Shown here piece after piece: positions 8,169 to 16,960 of a DNA stretch of 64,000 nucleotides. The translations under genes were made by a program, and so were the position numbers. The notes beneath the pieces are model-generated. The model had not been told where the DNA came from and did no database searches. It saw nothing but the letters and a program-made list of their open reading frames with translations. Numbering within the stretch: position 1 is the first letter of the stretch; every line of letters begins with the position of its first letter. Source of the DNA: Stenotrophomonas sp. NA06056 (GTDB taxonomy: Bacteria; Pseudomonadota; Gammaproteobacteria; Xanthomonadales; Xanthomonadaceae); the NCBI RefSeq assembly GCF_013364355.1, contig NZ_CP054931.1, positions 2,294,001 through 2,358,000 on the forward strand. Reading direction: 5' to 3'.

Positions 8169-8726
8169 ATGAGCCGACTGCGCATCTACGACGACACCCG
8201 CCCCGAATCGCCGCTGCTGGACACCCAGGACGGCGCCCTCATCGCTGCCGAACTGAAGAAGATCGGCGTCACCTTCGAACGCTGGCAGGCCGCCGCACCG
8301 GTCGCACCCGGCGCCAGCCAGGATGAAGTGTTTGCCGCCTACCGTGCCGACATCGACCGCCTGGTTGCCGAACACGGTTTCAAGAGCGTGGACGTGGCCT
8401 CGATCGCACCGGACAACCCGAACCGCGCCGAGCTGAGGAAGAAGTTCCTCGACGAACACTTCCACAAGGAAGACGAAGTACGCTTCTTCGTCGCCGGCTC
8501 CGGCCTGTTCACCCTGCACGTGGGCGACAAGGTGTACGAGATCGAGTGCGTGAAGGATGACCTGATCGCCGTGCCCGACGGCACCACCCACTGGTTCGAC
8601 ATGGGTGATGAGCCGAGCTTCGTGGCGATCCGCTTCTTCACCGAGCCGGATGGCTGGGTCGGTCACTTCACCGGCACCGACATCGCGCAGAAGTTCCCCC
8701 GTTACATTCCGACCCAGGCGTCCTGA
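8169..8726 (+). CDS. mtnD: Acireductone dioxygenase
   Basis: A cupin metalloenzyme acting on acireductone with O2. The Fe form gives the methionine precursor 4-methylthio-2-oxobutanoate plus formate; the Ni form gives CO, formate and methylthiopropionate. The 185-residue protein contains all four metal ligands: His97, His99 and Glu103 in HFHKEDE, and His141 in DGTTHWFD. Start ATG at 8169. It is followed after 3 bp by mtnC, consistent with one transcript for consecutive salvage steps. Confidence 0.96.
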   Translation: MSRLRIYDDTRPESPLLDTQDGALIAAELKKIGVTFERWQAAAPVAPGASQDEVFAAYRADIDRLVAEHGFKSVDVASIAPDNPNRAELRKKFLDEHFHKEDEVRFFVAGSGLFTLHVGDKVYEIECVKDDLIAVPDGTTHWFDMGDEPSFVAIRFFTEPDGWVGHFTGTDIAQKFPRYIPTQAS

Positions 8727-8729
8727 TCC

Positions 8730-9425
8730 ATGCAGCCCCGCGTCATCCTGACCGACATCGAAGGCACCACCAGCAGCATCTCGTTCGTCAAGAACGTGCT
8801 GTTCCCGTACGCACGCCAGGCACTACCCGGTTTCGTGGCCGAACATGGCCAGCAGCCGGAGGTACGCCGCTGGCTGGACGCCGTCGCCACCGAGATCGGT
8901 GGCGCCTGTCAGGACAGCCTGGTGGCCGAGACCCTCCAGGGCTGGATCGACCAGGACCGCAAGCACACCGCACTGAAAGCCCTGCAGGGACTGATCTGGG
9001 ATGCCGGCTACCGCCGCGGCGACTACACCGCGCACTTCTATCCGGAAGTGGCATCGGTGTTGAAGGGCTGGCACGCATCGGGCCTTCCGCTGTATGTGTA
9101 CTCCTCCGGCTCGGTGCCGGCGCAGAAACTGTTCTTCGGCTTCAGCGATGCCGGTGATCTCAGTCCGCTGGTGTCGGGCTGGTTCGACACCGAAGTCGGT
9201 GGCAAGCGCGATGCCGACAGCTACCGCACCATCGTACAGGCCATCGGCGTTCCCGCTGGCGAGATCCTGTTCCTGTCCGACGTGGTCGAGGAACTGGACG
9301 CGGCGCGCGAAGCCGGTCTGCAGACGCGTCTGATCGATCGCCTGGACGACTACCCGATGCCACGCATCGGTGACGCCGCCAACGGCCACGATCGCGTCGA
9401 GAACTTCCAGCAGATCCAGCTGTAA
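8730..9425 (+). CDS. mtnC: Enolase-phosphatase E1
   Basis: A bifunctional HAD-superfamily enzyme that enolises and then dephosphorylates 2,3-diketo-5-methylthiopentyl-1-phosphate to acireductone, the substrate of MtnD. HAD motif I is DIEGT (residues 9-13), motif II is in YSSGS (about 123-127), the Lys is in GGKRDADSY, and the acidic motif is [11 protein letters not shown]. Length (231) matches the family. It sits 3 bp after mtnD. Two SMAG-type hairpins follow and separate it from the convergent beta-mannosidase. Confidence 0.95.
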   Translation: MQPRVILTDIEGTTSSISFVKNVLFPYARQALPGFVAEHGQQPEVRRWLDAVATEIGGACQDSLVAETLQGWIDQDRKHTALKALQGLIWDAGYRRGDYTAHFYPEVASVLKGWHASGLPLYVYSSGSVPAQKLFFGFSDAGDLSPLVSGWFDTEVGGKRDADSYRTIVQAIGVPAGEILFLSDVVEELDAAREAGLQTRLIDRLDDYPMPRIGDAANGHDRVENFQQIQL

Positions 9426-9436
9426 GCAAGAAGGTG

Positions 9437-9455
9437 TGCGGACCAACGGTCCGCA
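9437..9455. repeat. SMAG-type palindrome
   Basis: TGCGGACC-AAC-GGTCCGCA, an 8-bp stem located 11 bp after the mtnC stop codon. The same palindrome, with its GTAG end, occurs at 35366. Likely 3'-end structure of the mtn transcript. Confidence 0.75.
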
Positions 9456-9484
9456 CCCACCCGATGATCGGCTTTCCGGTTCTG

Positions 9485-9510
9485 GTAGATGCCAACCAAG
9501 GTTGGCATCT
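9485..9510. repeat. SMAG palindrome
   Basis: GTAG overlaps an 11-bp inverted repeat, AGATGCCAACC / GGTTGGCATCT. It lies between the converging mtnC and beta-mannosidase genes. A further perfect 20-bp palindrome (9523-9542) covers the beta-mannosidase stop codon. Confidence 0.75.
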
Positions 9511-9525
9511 GCCAAAGCGTGTCCC

Positions 9526-12147
9526 TCAACGATCGTTGAGGGTCTTCACCTTCAGCGCCTCGCGCAACGTTTCCAGATCCACCGGGCCACGCACGGCGAT
9601 ATCACGGGTTTCGCCCGGCAGCAGGTCCAGCAGGTTGTCTTCCACCTGCACGTCGAGCGCGCCGAAATCGATCCAGGCCGCGCGCACCAGCGCAGCGCTC
9701 TGCAGCCGCAGGCGGTAATGGTCCCCGTCGATCGCCAGGGTTGATTTCAACTGCTGGCGTGGCAGCAACTGGTCCTTGGCTTCGACGAATCCAACCACCT
9801 GCCGCGCCGCCACCCTGCCGTCCTGCAGCAGCTCGAACACGGCCACTGTCCGTGCAGGATCGGCGCCGGCCAGCAATTCGGCATCGGCGTAGTTGCCGAT
9901 ATCGGTGACCCCGGCAGCGGTCAGCGTCACCGCCTGCTCGCGCCGACGCAGCACCTTGCCTTCCACGTCCATCACCCGCAGGCGCCACCGTGCATCCAAC
10001 GGCGTGGCCTGGTCATTGATCAGGCGCACGCGTGTCCTGCCCTCATCGCGCAGCGCCGCCACGGTGACCGGCGCGAAGAAGCGGCGCGCCGCATAGTGCA
10101 GCGCCTTCCAGCGGCCGAAGTAGTCCACGCTCGACCACGAGGCGCCCGGCCAGACGTCGTTGAGCTGCCAGTACAGCGAACCCATCGTGTAGGGCCGCGA
10201 AGCGCGGTGGTGCAATGCCGCCAGCGCAATGCCATCGGCCTGCATCACCTGGCTCAGATAGACGAAGTCCTCGAAGTCCTTCGGCGTGCCGTAGCCCAGC
10301 TCGATGTAGTGCAGCAGGCGCGTATTGCCCTCGCCAGCCATGAATTTCTGGTGCGCGCGGATCACCGGGCTGTCGATGCGTTGCTCAGCTCGGGTAGCGA
10401 TCTGATCCACGGTCGCCACCGCAGGCCAGGCCTGCAGGCCGTACTCGGACATGAAACGCGGGGTTTCGCGCAGATAGGCCTGCACCGGCAATGCCGGATT
10501 GCCCCACACCTGCCAGTAGTGCTTGTCACCACGGGTGGAATCGTTGGCCTTCTCGTCCAGATCGTTGCTGGGCGAACTGGACCAGTACGGCACGCCCAGG
10601 CCATCCTCGCTCACGACCTGGCGCAGGTCGTTGCCGAACAGATCGACATAGCCCTGCCAGACCTTTGCAGCGAATGCGGGATCAGCGGCCTTCAGGTCGC
10701 GACCGTGACCCCAATCCTTCCATGCTGTCTCTTCTTCGTTGTTGCCGCACCACAGCACGATGCTGGGATGGTGGCGCAGCCGGCGCACGTTGTCGCGCGC
10801 CTCGGCCACCACGCTGGCGCGGAATGCCGGGTCGTAACCCGGCTGCATGCCACCGCCGAACATGAAGTCCTGCCACACCAGCAGGCCAAGTTCATCGGCG
10901 ATGTCGAAGAACGCGTCGTCTTCGTAGTAGCCGCCGCCCCAGTTGCGCAGCATGTTCATGTTGGCATCGCGCGCGGCGGTCAGCACCTGGCGCAGGCGTG
11001 CAGCATCGACGCGTGCGGGGAAGGCGTCGAACGGGATCACGTTCGCACCCTTGGCGAAGATCGGCACCCCATTGATGACGAAGGCGAAGCCCTGCCCTCC
11101 CTTGTCGTCCTGCTCCCGGCGCAGTTCGACCGTACGCAGGCCGATACGCTGCTCGCGCTTCAGCACGGAATCGGCACCATCGTCGAGCGAGGCCAGCACG
11201 GTGTAGCGGTCCTGCGCGCCATGTCCCACTGGCCACCAGCGCCGGGGATCGGCCAGTTCAACCGGAACCTCCACGCTGTTCTGGCCAGGCTTCAGCAGCA
11301 CCGAGCGCTGCACCTGTGCCACGCTGCGACCTTCGGGGTCGCGCACAGCCACATTCACCACGGCCGAGCCGGCAGCACTGCCCTGCTCCACCTGCAATAC
11401 CACGGCCAGCCTTGCCTTTTCCGCATCAAGCGCGTCGGTACGCACGGCCAGATCGGTCAACCGATGCGCATCCCACGCCTGCAGGTCAACGCCGCGCCAG
11501 ACGCCGGCGGTGACGTAGCGCGGGCCCCAATCCCAGCCGAAGTGGTAGGCCGGCTTGCGCGCGAAGTTGCCAACCATCGCGTCCTTGGGTTCATCCCCAT
11601 AGGGCGAAGGATAATTGCCGGCGATCCTGTGCGGCATGGCCTGTACACCCGGCAGCAGCGTGCGGATCGGCGAACGGAACACGATCTGCAGTTCATTGCC
11701 CTTCGCTCGCAGGCGACCCTCGACGCGGGCATGCCAGGTGCGGTGGGCATTGTCGGCACGCAGCAGCGGCTTGCCGTTGAGCTTCACCTCGGCATAGGTA
11801 TCCAACCCATCGAAGCGCAGCTCGGCATTCGGCTTGGCCAGGGTGACGGTGTCCACATCGAAACGGGCGCGGTACTCCCAATCGGCCAGGCCGATCCACT
11901 GCAGCTCGGCTTCGGGCGCGCCAACGTAGGGATCGCGGATCAGCTCGTGCGCCAGCAGATCGGTGTGCACGCTGCCCGGCACCGTGGCCGCGCGCCACTG
12001 CTGCAGGCCCGGATGTGCCGCGCCCTGCGCGTCGCCAGGCAGCAGGCGGAATTCCCATTGCGCCTGCAGCGGTGCGGCGGTTGCGGGGAATGCGGTCGCC
12101 GCGATCAGCAGCAGGAGCAGACGGACAACGAGGGGAAGGCGATGCAC
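9526..12147 (-). CDS. Exported beta-mannosidase (glycoside hydrolase family 2)
   Basis: An exo-acting enzyme removing terminal beta-1,4-linked mannose, such as the core beta-mannose of N-glycans. The 873-residue protein starts with a signal peptide (about residues 1-25, cut after PATAA) and is probably periplasmic. GTG at 12147 follows AGAGGAG at 6 nt. It has the GH2 layout: sugar-binding domain, Ig-like domain, then TIM barrel. The acid/base Glu471 lies in WCGNNEEE, the nucleophile Glu568 in FMSEYG. YHFGWDWGPR is typical of beta-mannosidases rather than beta-galactosidases. It is the last gene of the transcript beginning with the LacI or transporter gene; a SMAG element fills the gap before it. 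Confidence 0.93.
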   Translation of the reverse strand: MHRLPLVVRLLLLLIAATAFPATAAPLQAQWEFRLLPGDAQGAAHPGLQQWRAATVPGSVHTDLLAHELIRDPYVGAPEAELQWIGLADWEYRARFDVDTVTLAKPNAELRFDGLDTYAEVKLNGKPLLRADNAHRTWHARVEGRLRAKGNELQIVFRSPIRTLLPGVQAMPHRIAGNYPSPYGDEPKDAMVGNFARKPAYHFGWDWGPRYVTAGVWRGVDLQAWDAHRLTDLAVRTDALDAEKARLAVVLQVEQGSAAGSAVVNVAVRDPEGRSVAQVQRSVLLKPGQNSVEVPVELADPRRWWPVGHGAQDRYTVLASLDDGADSVLKREQRIGLRTVELRREQDDKGGQGFAFVINGVPIFAKGANVIPFDAFPARVDAARLRQVLTAARDANMNMLRNWGGGYYEDDAFFDIADELGLLVWQDFMFGGGMQPGYDPAFRASVVAEARDNVRRLRHHPSIVLWCGNNEEETAWKDWGHGRDLKAADPAFAAKVWQGYVDLFGNDLRQVVSEDGLGVPYWSSSPSNDLDEKANDSTRGDKHYWQVWGNPALPVQAYLRETPRFMSEYGLQAWPAVATVDQIATRAEQRIDSPVIRAHQKFMAGEGNTRLLHYIELGYGTPKDFEDFVYLSQVMQADGIALAALHHRASRPYTMGSLYWQLNDVWPGASWSSVDYFGRWKALHYAARRFFAPVTVAALRDEGRTRVRLINDQATPLDARWRLRVMDVEGKVLRRREQAVTLTAAGVTDIGNYADAELLAGADPARTVAVFELLQDGRVAARQVVGFVEAKDQLLPRQQLKSTLAIDGDHYRLRLQSAALVRAAWIDFGALDVQVEDNLLDLLPGETRDIAVRGPVDLETLREALKVKTLNDR

Positions 12148-12165
12148 GTGATGCTCCTCTTTTTC

Positions 12166-12188
12166 TGCCAGGCATGGCCTGGCACTAC
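12166..12188 (-). repeat. SMAG palindrome inside the mannoside operon
   Basis: TGCCAGG-CATGG-CCTGGCA followed by CTAC (GTAG on the minus strand), in the 57-bp gap between the isomerase stop and the beta-mannosidase start. It may protect the upstream part of the transcript or lower expression of the last gene. Confidence 0.8.
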
Positions 12189-12204
12189 TGCATTCGGGCG
12201 ATGT

Positions 12205-13431
12205 TCAACGAACGACGTTCAAAACCTCGTAACACGCGCCCATGGTGTGGTAATCGACCTTGCCTGCCGGGCTCTTCTCGTCGCTGTACTTGCGGTTGTC
12301 AGCGTCGAGAATGCGGAACCACGCGCCGTACCGATGGTCGACGAAGTGCTCCCACGAGTACGCCCAGATACGGTCGTACCACTGCCAATAGCGCTCATCG
12401 CCGGTGCGCGCGGCCATCAGCGCGGCGGTAGCCAGGGTCTCGGCCTGCACCCAGAAGTACTTGTCGTCGTCGCAGACGAAGCTGTCGCCGCCGATCGGCG
12501 CGCCATCCATCCCCGGCTGGCGGCGCGACTCCGGCGCGAAGCCGTAGTAAAGGCCGCCGCGCACCTCGTCCCAGCTGCGCTCCACGGCCACGTCGAACAG
12601 ATGCTGCGCGGTCGGCACCAGCCAGTCGGCCTGCACGTGACGGTCCAGGATCAGAAGCAGCTTGGCCCACTCGGTCTGATGCCCGGGCTGGAAGCCCCAC
12701 GGCCGGAACAGGTGCTTGGGATCGTCCAGGTTGTAGTCCCAGTCGATGTTCCAGTTGACGTCGTAGTGCTCCCAGACCAGGCCACCCGCCTTGGCCGCCT
12801 GGCGACGGGTCATGTTGTCGGCCAGCTGCAGCGCGCGCTCGACATAGCGCTGCTCGCCACTGGCCTCGAACGCGGCCAGCATCGCCTCGCACATGTGCAT
12901 GTTGGCGTTCTGGCCACGGTAGCCGGTGAAGTTCCACTGGCCGTCGGCTTCGTCCTTGTACAGGCCGTGCTCGGCTTCCCAGAAGCGCGCTTCCAGCAGC
13001 TGCCAGGTCTCGTCCATCCACTCGCGGGCCTGCTCGACACCGGCCTTCAGCGCGCAGCTGTAGGCCAACAGCACGAAAGCCACGCCATAGCAGTGGTTCA
13101 TGTCGTCCTCGACCTTGCCGTCGCGCAGGGTCCAGGCATAGCCACCGGTGGCCGGGTTGCGGTGCACCTCGCGCAGGTAGCGCACACCGTGCTCGACCGC
13201 ATCGCGATACTCGGCATTGCCGAATTCGCGGTAGGCCATGGCGTAGTTGAAGACGAAGCGGGTGCTGCTCACCAGGTGGCGGTGGCCGGCATCGTAGATG
13301 CTGCCGTCGTCACGGAAGTAGTGGAAGAAGCCGCCCTTGGGATCGATGCAGCGCGGGTGATAGAACGCCATCGTCTCGGCGATGTGCGCGCGCAGGAAGG
13401 CGGAGGAACGGAATTCGGGGGAGGTGCTCAT
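12205..13431 (-). CDS. AGE-family sugar isomerase, probable D-mannose isomerase
   Basis: A 408-residue (alpha/alpha)6-barrel protein of the N-acylglucosamine 2-epimerase family. The conserved blocks STRFVFNYAMAYREF, RGQNANMHMCEAMLAA, GFQPGHQTEWAKLLL, YFWVQAET and VDYHTMGACYEVLN fit the mannose isomerase/YihS branch. There, two histidines (here in GHQTEW and DYHTMG) shuttle the proton. The inference that it converts free mannose to fructose rests on its neighbours: it overlaps the fructokinase gene by 4 bp (ATGA, 13428-13431) and lies between mannosidase genes and a sugar transporter. Epimerisation to glucose is the main alternative, since a glucokinase is in the same regulon. Confidence 0.82.
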   Translation of the reverse strand: MSTSPEFRSSAFLRAHIAETMAFYHPRCIDPKGGFFHYFRDDGSIYDAGHRHLVSSTRFVFNYAMAYREFGNAEYRDAVEHGVRYLREVHRNPATGGYAWTLRDGKVEDDMNHCYGVAFVLLAYSCALKAGVEQAREWMDETWQLLEARFWEAEHGLYKDEADGQWNFTGYRGQNANMHMCEAMLAAFEASGEQRYVERALQLADNMTRRQAAKAGGLVWEHYDVNWNIDWDYNLDDPKHLFRPWGFQPGHQTEWAKLLLILDRHVQADWLVPTAQHLFDVAVERSWDEVRGGLYYGFAPESRRQPGMDGAPIGGDSFVCDDDKYFWVQAETLATAALMAARTGDERYWQWYDRIWAYSWEHFVDHRYGAWFRILDADNRKYSDEKSPAGKVDYHTMGACYEVLNVVR

Positions 13432-14423
13432 GCGGGGAGGTCCTGTGCCTGCAGCAGCTGCTGCACTTCATCGAACGAGGGCATCGCGGCGAAAGCGCCC
13501 TTGCGTGTTACCGCCAGTGCGCCAACGGCAGCGCCAAAGCGTAAGGTGGCGGCGATGGCCTGCGGGTCCTGACAGAACGCGGCAAAACCGGCACCCGCCC
13601 CACCCCGTTCCAGCAGGCCGACCAGCACGCCGCCAACGAAAGCATCACCGGCTGCGGTCGTGTCTACGGTGGGGACGCGGAAACTGGTGACCTTGCCCTG
13701 CGTTTCACGGGTATACCAATGCAGCGTGGCGGCGCCGTCGGTGATGATCACCCAGCGTGCCTGCGCAGCCAGCAGGCGACGCAGCACCAGTGCCTCGCCG
13801 TCGTCGCCGAGGGGAGCCGCCAGGTACTCCAGCTCCTCGCGCGACAACTTGACCAGGTCGGCACGTTCCAGTGCCTGCCACAGCCGCGGTGTCGGATCGA
13901 CATTGGCCGGCCACAGCGCCGGACGCAGGTTGAGGTCCAGGCTGACCACCGCACCGGCCGCACGCGCGCGGTCCATGCCGGCGAACGTCGCTTCGGCGAT
14001 GTCTGCTTCGGTCAGGCTGTTGGAGCAGACATGGAAGCAGAGCGCGCCATCGAAACAGCCCGCTCGGAAGTCGCTGTCACGGAACAGCAGGTCGGCGGCA
14101 GGCGGGCGGTAGAAACTGAAGCTGCGTTCGCCGTTCGCATCCAGTGCAACGAAGGCCAGCGCGGTTTTGGCCGCGTCGGTACGCACGATGTAGTCGGTGC
14201 CGACGCCGTGCTCGCGCAGGCTCTCGGCCAGGAAGTCACCGAACATGTCGCGGCCGAGCATACCGACGAACTGGGTCTTCGCACCCAGCCGTGCAGCGGC
14301 CACCGCGACGTTGGCAGGCGCCCCGCCGGCGTACTGCAGGAAGGCGCGCGGTGTATCGGCCGAGGCCGGCGGCTGCGCTAGTAGATCGATCAAAATTTCG
14401 CCGAAGCAGACAATGGAACCCAT
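13428..14423 (-). CDS. PfkB-family fructokinase
   Basis: A cytosolic sugar kinase of the ribokinase fold that phosphorylates fructose to fructose-6-phosphate. ATG at 14423 (MGSIVCFGEILIDLL) is the natural start; the in-frame extension upstream runs into the transporter gene. Visible motifs are the N-terminal substrate signature GGAPANVAVAAARLG, the NLNLRPALW-like segment typical of fructokinases, and the C-terminal DTTAAGDAFVGGVL with the catalytic Asp. At 331 residues it has normal length. It starts 7 bp after the transporter stop and overlaps the isomerase by ATGA, so the three are cotranslated. Together they import a sugar, isomerise mannose and feed glycolysis. Confidence 0.9.
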   Translation of the reverse strand: MGSIVCFGEILIDLLAQPPASADTPRAFLQYAGGAPANVAVAAARLGAKTQFVGMLGRDMFGDFLAESLREHGVGTDYIVRTDAAKTALAFVALDANGERSFSFYRPPAADLLFRDSDFRAGCFDGALCFHVCSNSLTEADIAEATFAGMDRARAAGAVVSLDLNLRPALWPANVDPTPRLWQALERADLVKLSREELEYLAAPLGDDGEALVLRRLLAAQARWVIITDGAATLHWYTRETQGKVTSFRVPTVDTTAAGDAFVGGVLVGLLERGGAGAGFAAFCQDPQAIAATLRFGAAVGALAVTRKGAFAAMPSFDEVQQLLQAQDLPA

Positions 14424-14430
14424 TTTTGAC

Positions 14431-15744
14431 TCAGCCTCCCTGCGTGCCGGCAGCCGGCGCGCGGGCGCCGACCAGTCCGTAGAAAATGATGTAGCCGTAG
14501 CACAGCAGCGGCAGGATGAAGCTGGCCTGCACGCCGACGTGGTCGGCCAGAACGCCCTGCAGGTAAGGCACCACAGCGCCACCGACGATGGCCATGATCA
14601 GCAGGCTCGAGCCCTTGCTGGTGAGCGGGCCGAGGCGCTCGATGCTGAGCGCGAAGATGGTCGGGAACATGATCGAATTGAACAGGCCGATCGCTACCAC
14701 CGAGTACAGTGCGACATTGCCGGAGGTCATCATGGTCAGCGTCAGCAGGCCAACATTGACCAGCGCGAAGATCGCCAGCAGGCGGCTCGGTGAGAAGCGC
14801 GCCAGCAGAGCCGAACCAGCAAAGCGGCCGATCATCGCCATCGTCCAGTAGGCCGACACATAGTGGGTGGCTTCCTGCTCGCTGAAACCGCCGATGGTGG
14901 GCATCGACAGATAGTTGACCAGGAAGCTGCCGATCGACACTTCAGCGCCGACGTAGAAGAAGATGCCCAGCACGCCCAGCAACAGATGGCGCTTGCGCAG
15001 CGCATCCAGGTAGCTGTGCTGATGGCCCTCGTCAGCCTGCTCGGTGGTGTCGTTCAGCGCCGGCAGACGGAACAGGAACACGAACAGGGCCAGCAGCACC
15101 AGCGCCACCGCCAGGCCCACGTAGGGGCCCTGTACCGCATGTGCCTCGGCGGTACGGTAAGCAAGCTGTTCGGCGGCCGGCAGCGCAGCGATCTGCTCAC
15201 CGCTCATGGCCGTGTTGGACAGGATCAGCATGCCGCCGAAGATCGGCGCGATCGCCGTACCCAGTGAGTTCAGCGCCTGCGCCAGGGTCAAACGGCTGGA
15301 ACTGGTCTGTTCCGGCCCCAACAGCGCGACATATGGGTTGGCCGCTACCTGCAGCACGGTGATGCCGGTGGCCAGCACGAACAACGCGCCGAGGAAAGCG
15401 CCATAGACGCGCAGCTCGGCCGCTGGCCAGAAACCCAGCGCGCCGATGCCGGCGATCACCAGGCCGGCCACGATGCCCTTCTTGTAACCCAACGCTGCCA
15501 CCAGCCGTCCCGCCGGCAACGACATCAGGAAGTAGGTGCCGAAGAACGTGAACTGCACCAGCATTGCTTTGGCGTAATTCAGCTCGAACACCGCCTTCAG
15601 GTGCGGAATCAGGATGTCATTGAGGCAGGTCAGGAAGCCCCACATGAAGAAGATGGTGGTGACCACGGCCAGCGCCTTGCCGTTGGTGACGGCAGGCTGG
15701 TTGCCCGAGGAACCCGATGGGCGGGGCGTTGCGGAGATCGGCAT
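14431..15744 (-). CDS. Sugar:proton symporter of the FucP/GluP type (MFS)
   Basis: A 12-helix inner-membrane transporter of the fucose-galactose-glucose:H+ symporter branch. Features seen: FFMWGFLTCLNDILIPHLK in helix 1 (the conserved N, D and H of FucP-like proteins), PAGRLVAALGYKKG between helices 2 and 3, and QVAANPYVALLGPEQTSSSRL in helices 4-5. The start at 15744 (MPISATPRP) is preferred over 15795, which lies nearer the LacI stop. It is 70 bp downstream of the LacI gene. In context it is expected to import mannose, glucose or small mannosides produced by the periplasmic mannosidases. Confidence 0.9.
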   Translation of the reverse strand: MPISATPRPSGSSGNQPAVTNGKALAVVTTIFFMWGFLTCLNDILIPHLKAVFELNYAKAMLVQFTFFGTYFLMSLPAGRLVAALGYKKGIVAGLVIAGIGALGFWPAAELRVYGAFLGALFVLATGITVLQVAANPYVALLGPEQTSSSRLTLAQALNSLGTAIAPIFGGMLILSNTAMSGEQIAALPAAEQLAYRTAEAHAVQGPYVGLAVALVLLALFVFLFRLPALNDTTEQADEGHQHSYLDALRKRHLLLGVLGIFFYVGAEVSIGSFLVNYLSMPTIGGFSEQEATHYVSAYWTMAMIGRFAGSALLARFSPSRLLAIFALVNVGLLTLTMMTSGNVALYSVVAIGLFNSIMFPTIFALSIERLGPLTSKGSSLLIMAIVGGAVVPYLQGVLADHVGVQASFILPLLCYGYIIFYGLVGARAPAAGTQGG

Positions 15745-15814
15745 GCGGTACGCGCCTCGATGCGCGAAAGGTCGTTGAAGCGTGGAAGGGTGCAATCAGT
15801 TCAGTAGCAGAGCA

Positions 15815-16864
15815 TCAATTGGGACGTGCGGCACTGCTTTCGCGGATGCGCAACTGTACCGGGGCGACCGTGCGCCGCGGCGGCGCCTCCGGTTCCTCCA
15901 GCCGCTGCAGCAGCAGGGATGCCGCCTGCCGACCGCGTTCGCGCGGGTCGGCGGTCAAAGTGGTCAACGGCGGCACGGCAACCGACGCTTCGGAAATGTC
16001 ATCGAAGCCGGTCACCGCGAAGTCACCGCCTGGACGGATACCGCGCGAGTTCAGGCCCAGCATCAGGCCGAGTGCGACGGTGTCGTTGTAGCAGACCGCC
16101 GCGCTCGGCCGATGGCCGTCGACGAACAATTCGTCGGTGCGCGCGGCCGCTTCCAGGCGGTTGGGTGCCGATTCGATCATCCAGCCCGGCGGCAGCGCCA
16201 GCCCGGCTTCGGCCAGCGCCTGCTGGAAACCAGCACGACGCTGGTGGCAGGAACTCGATGCAGCGTGGCCACCGAAGAACGCGATCTGGCGATGACCGCG
16301 CTCGATCAGGTGGCGGGTGGCCAGGTAGGCGCCATGCTGGTTGTCCAGGGTCAGGAAGTCCCAGTCGGCGCCTTCCAGTTCGCGGTTGAACAGCAACACG
16401 TTGGCATTGGCACCCAGCACCTGCCGCAGCAGCGTGGCATCGCTGCCTTCGGCCGGCGACAGAATCAGGCCTGCAGGCGTGTGTTCCATCAACGTGGACA
16501 GCACCGCCTGCTGGCGCTCGGGTGATTCGCCGGTACTGCCGAGCAGGGTCACGTAGCCACGCCCGCCCAGTGCTTCGTCCACACCAGAGGCGAATTCGGC
16601 GAAGAACGGGTTGGACAGATCGTTGATCACCAGGGCGATGCTGGACGATGTACGTCGCCGCAGGTTCGCCGCGGCGCGGTTGTAGACATAGCGCTGGCGG
16701 CGCAGCTCGGCCTCCACCCGGGCGCGGGTATCGACGTTGACCAGCGGGCTGCCACGCAGCACCAGCGACACGGTCGCGCGCGAAACGCCGATGGCACGGG
16801 CGATGTCGGTCACCGTCACCGCCTTGCCGGAACGCTTGCTTGAACTGTCGCCGTTGTCGTTCAT
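15815..16864 (-). CDS. LacI-family transcriptional repressor of the mannoside regulon
   Basis: A 349-residue DNA-binding sugar sensor. The N-terminal helix-turn-helix is VTVTDIARAIGVSRATVSLV (residues 16-35), followed by a hinge-helix segment (NRAAANLRRRTS) and a periplasmic-binding-protein-like ligand domain. ATG at 16864 follows GGGAAG. It heads a minus-strand set ending with the beta-mannosidase, and the GH92 gene lies just upstream on the same strand. It is the only LacI-type regulator seen here. The six 14-bp palindromes with a central ATCGAT or CCGAT core upstream of neighbouring glycan genes are the natural candidate operators. Direct binding is inference. Confidence 0.92.
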   Translation of the reverse strand: MNDNGDSSSKRSGKAVTVTDIARAIGVSRATVSLVLRGSPLVNVDTRARVEAELRRQRYVYNRAAANLRRRTSSSIALVINDLSNPFFAEFASGVDEALGGRGYVTLLGSTGESPERQQAVLSTLMEHTPAGLILSPAEGSDATLLRQVLGANANVLLFNRELEGADWDFLTLDNQHGAYLATRHLIERGHRQIAFFGGHAASSSCHQRRAGFQQALAEAGLALPPGWMIESAPNRLEAAARTDELFVDGHRPSAAVCYNDTVALGLMLGLNSRGIRPGGDFAVTGFDDISEASVAVPPLTTLTADPRERGRQAASLLLQRLEEPEAPPRRTVAPVQLRIRESSAARPN

Positions 16865-16921
16865 CGTCTTCCCGCACTCCGATGGATGCTCAAGCCTAAT
16901 GGATCGCGGCCCTGTCGTGCC

Positions 16922-16952
16922 GTGCCGTTCGCTGGGTTGCCTCGAACGGCAC
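16922..16952 (-). terminator. Hairpin after the GH92 gene
   Basis: A perfect 10-bp inverted repeat (GTGCCGTTCG / CGAACGGCAC) with an 11-nt loop begins 9 bp past the GH92 stop codon and before the LacI start. No T-tract follows on the minus strand, so termination is plausible but not certain. Confidence 0.4.
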
Positions 16953-16960
16953 AGCCCGGC

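Noticed and set aside
10096..13572. Long plus-strand frame (over 1100 codons) opposite the beta-mannosidase and isomerase
   Set aside because: A high-GC antisense shadow: no family motif, no ribosome-binding site, and it runs across two genes and an intergenic SMAG element.
14382..14397. AGATCGATCAAAAT, resembling the LacI-type operator, near the fructokinase start
   Set aside because: It encodes conserved residues EILIDLL of the kinase, and the outer arms do not match the consensus.
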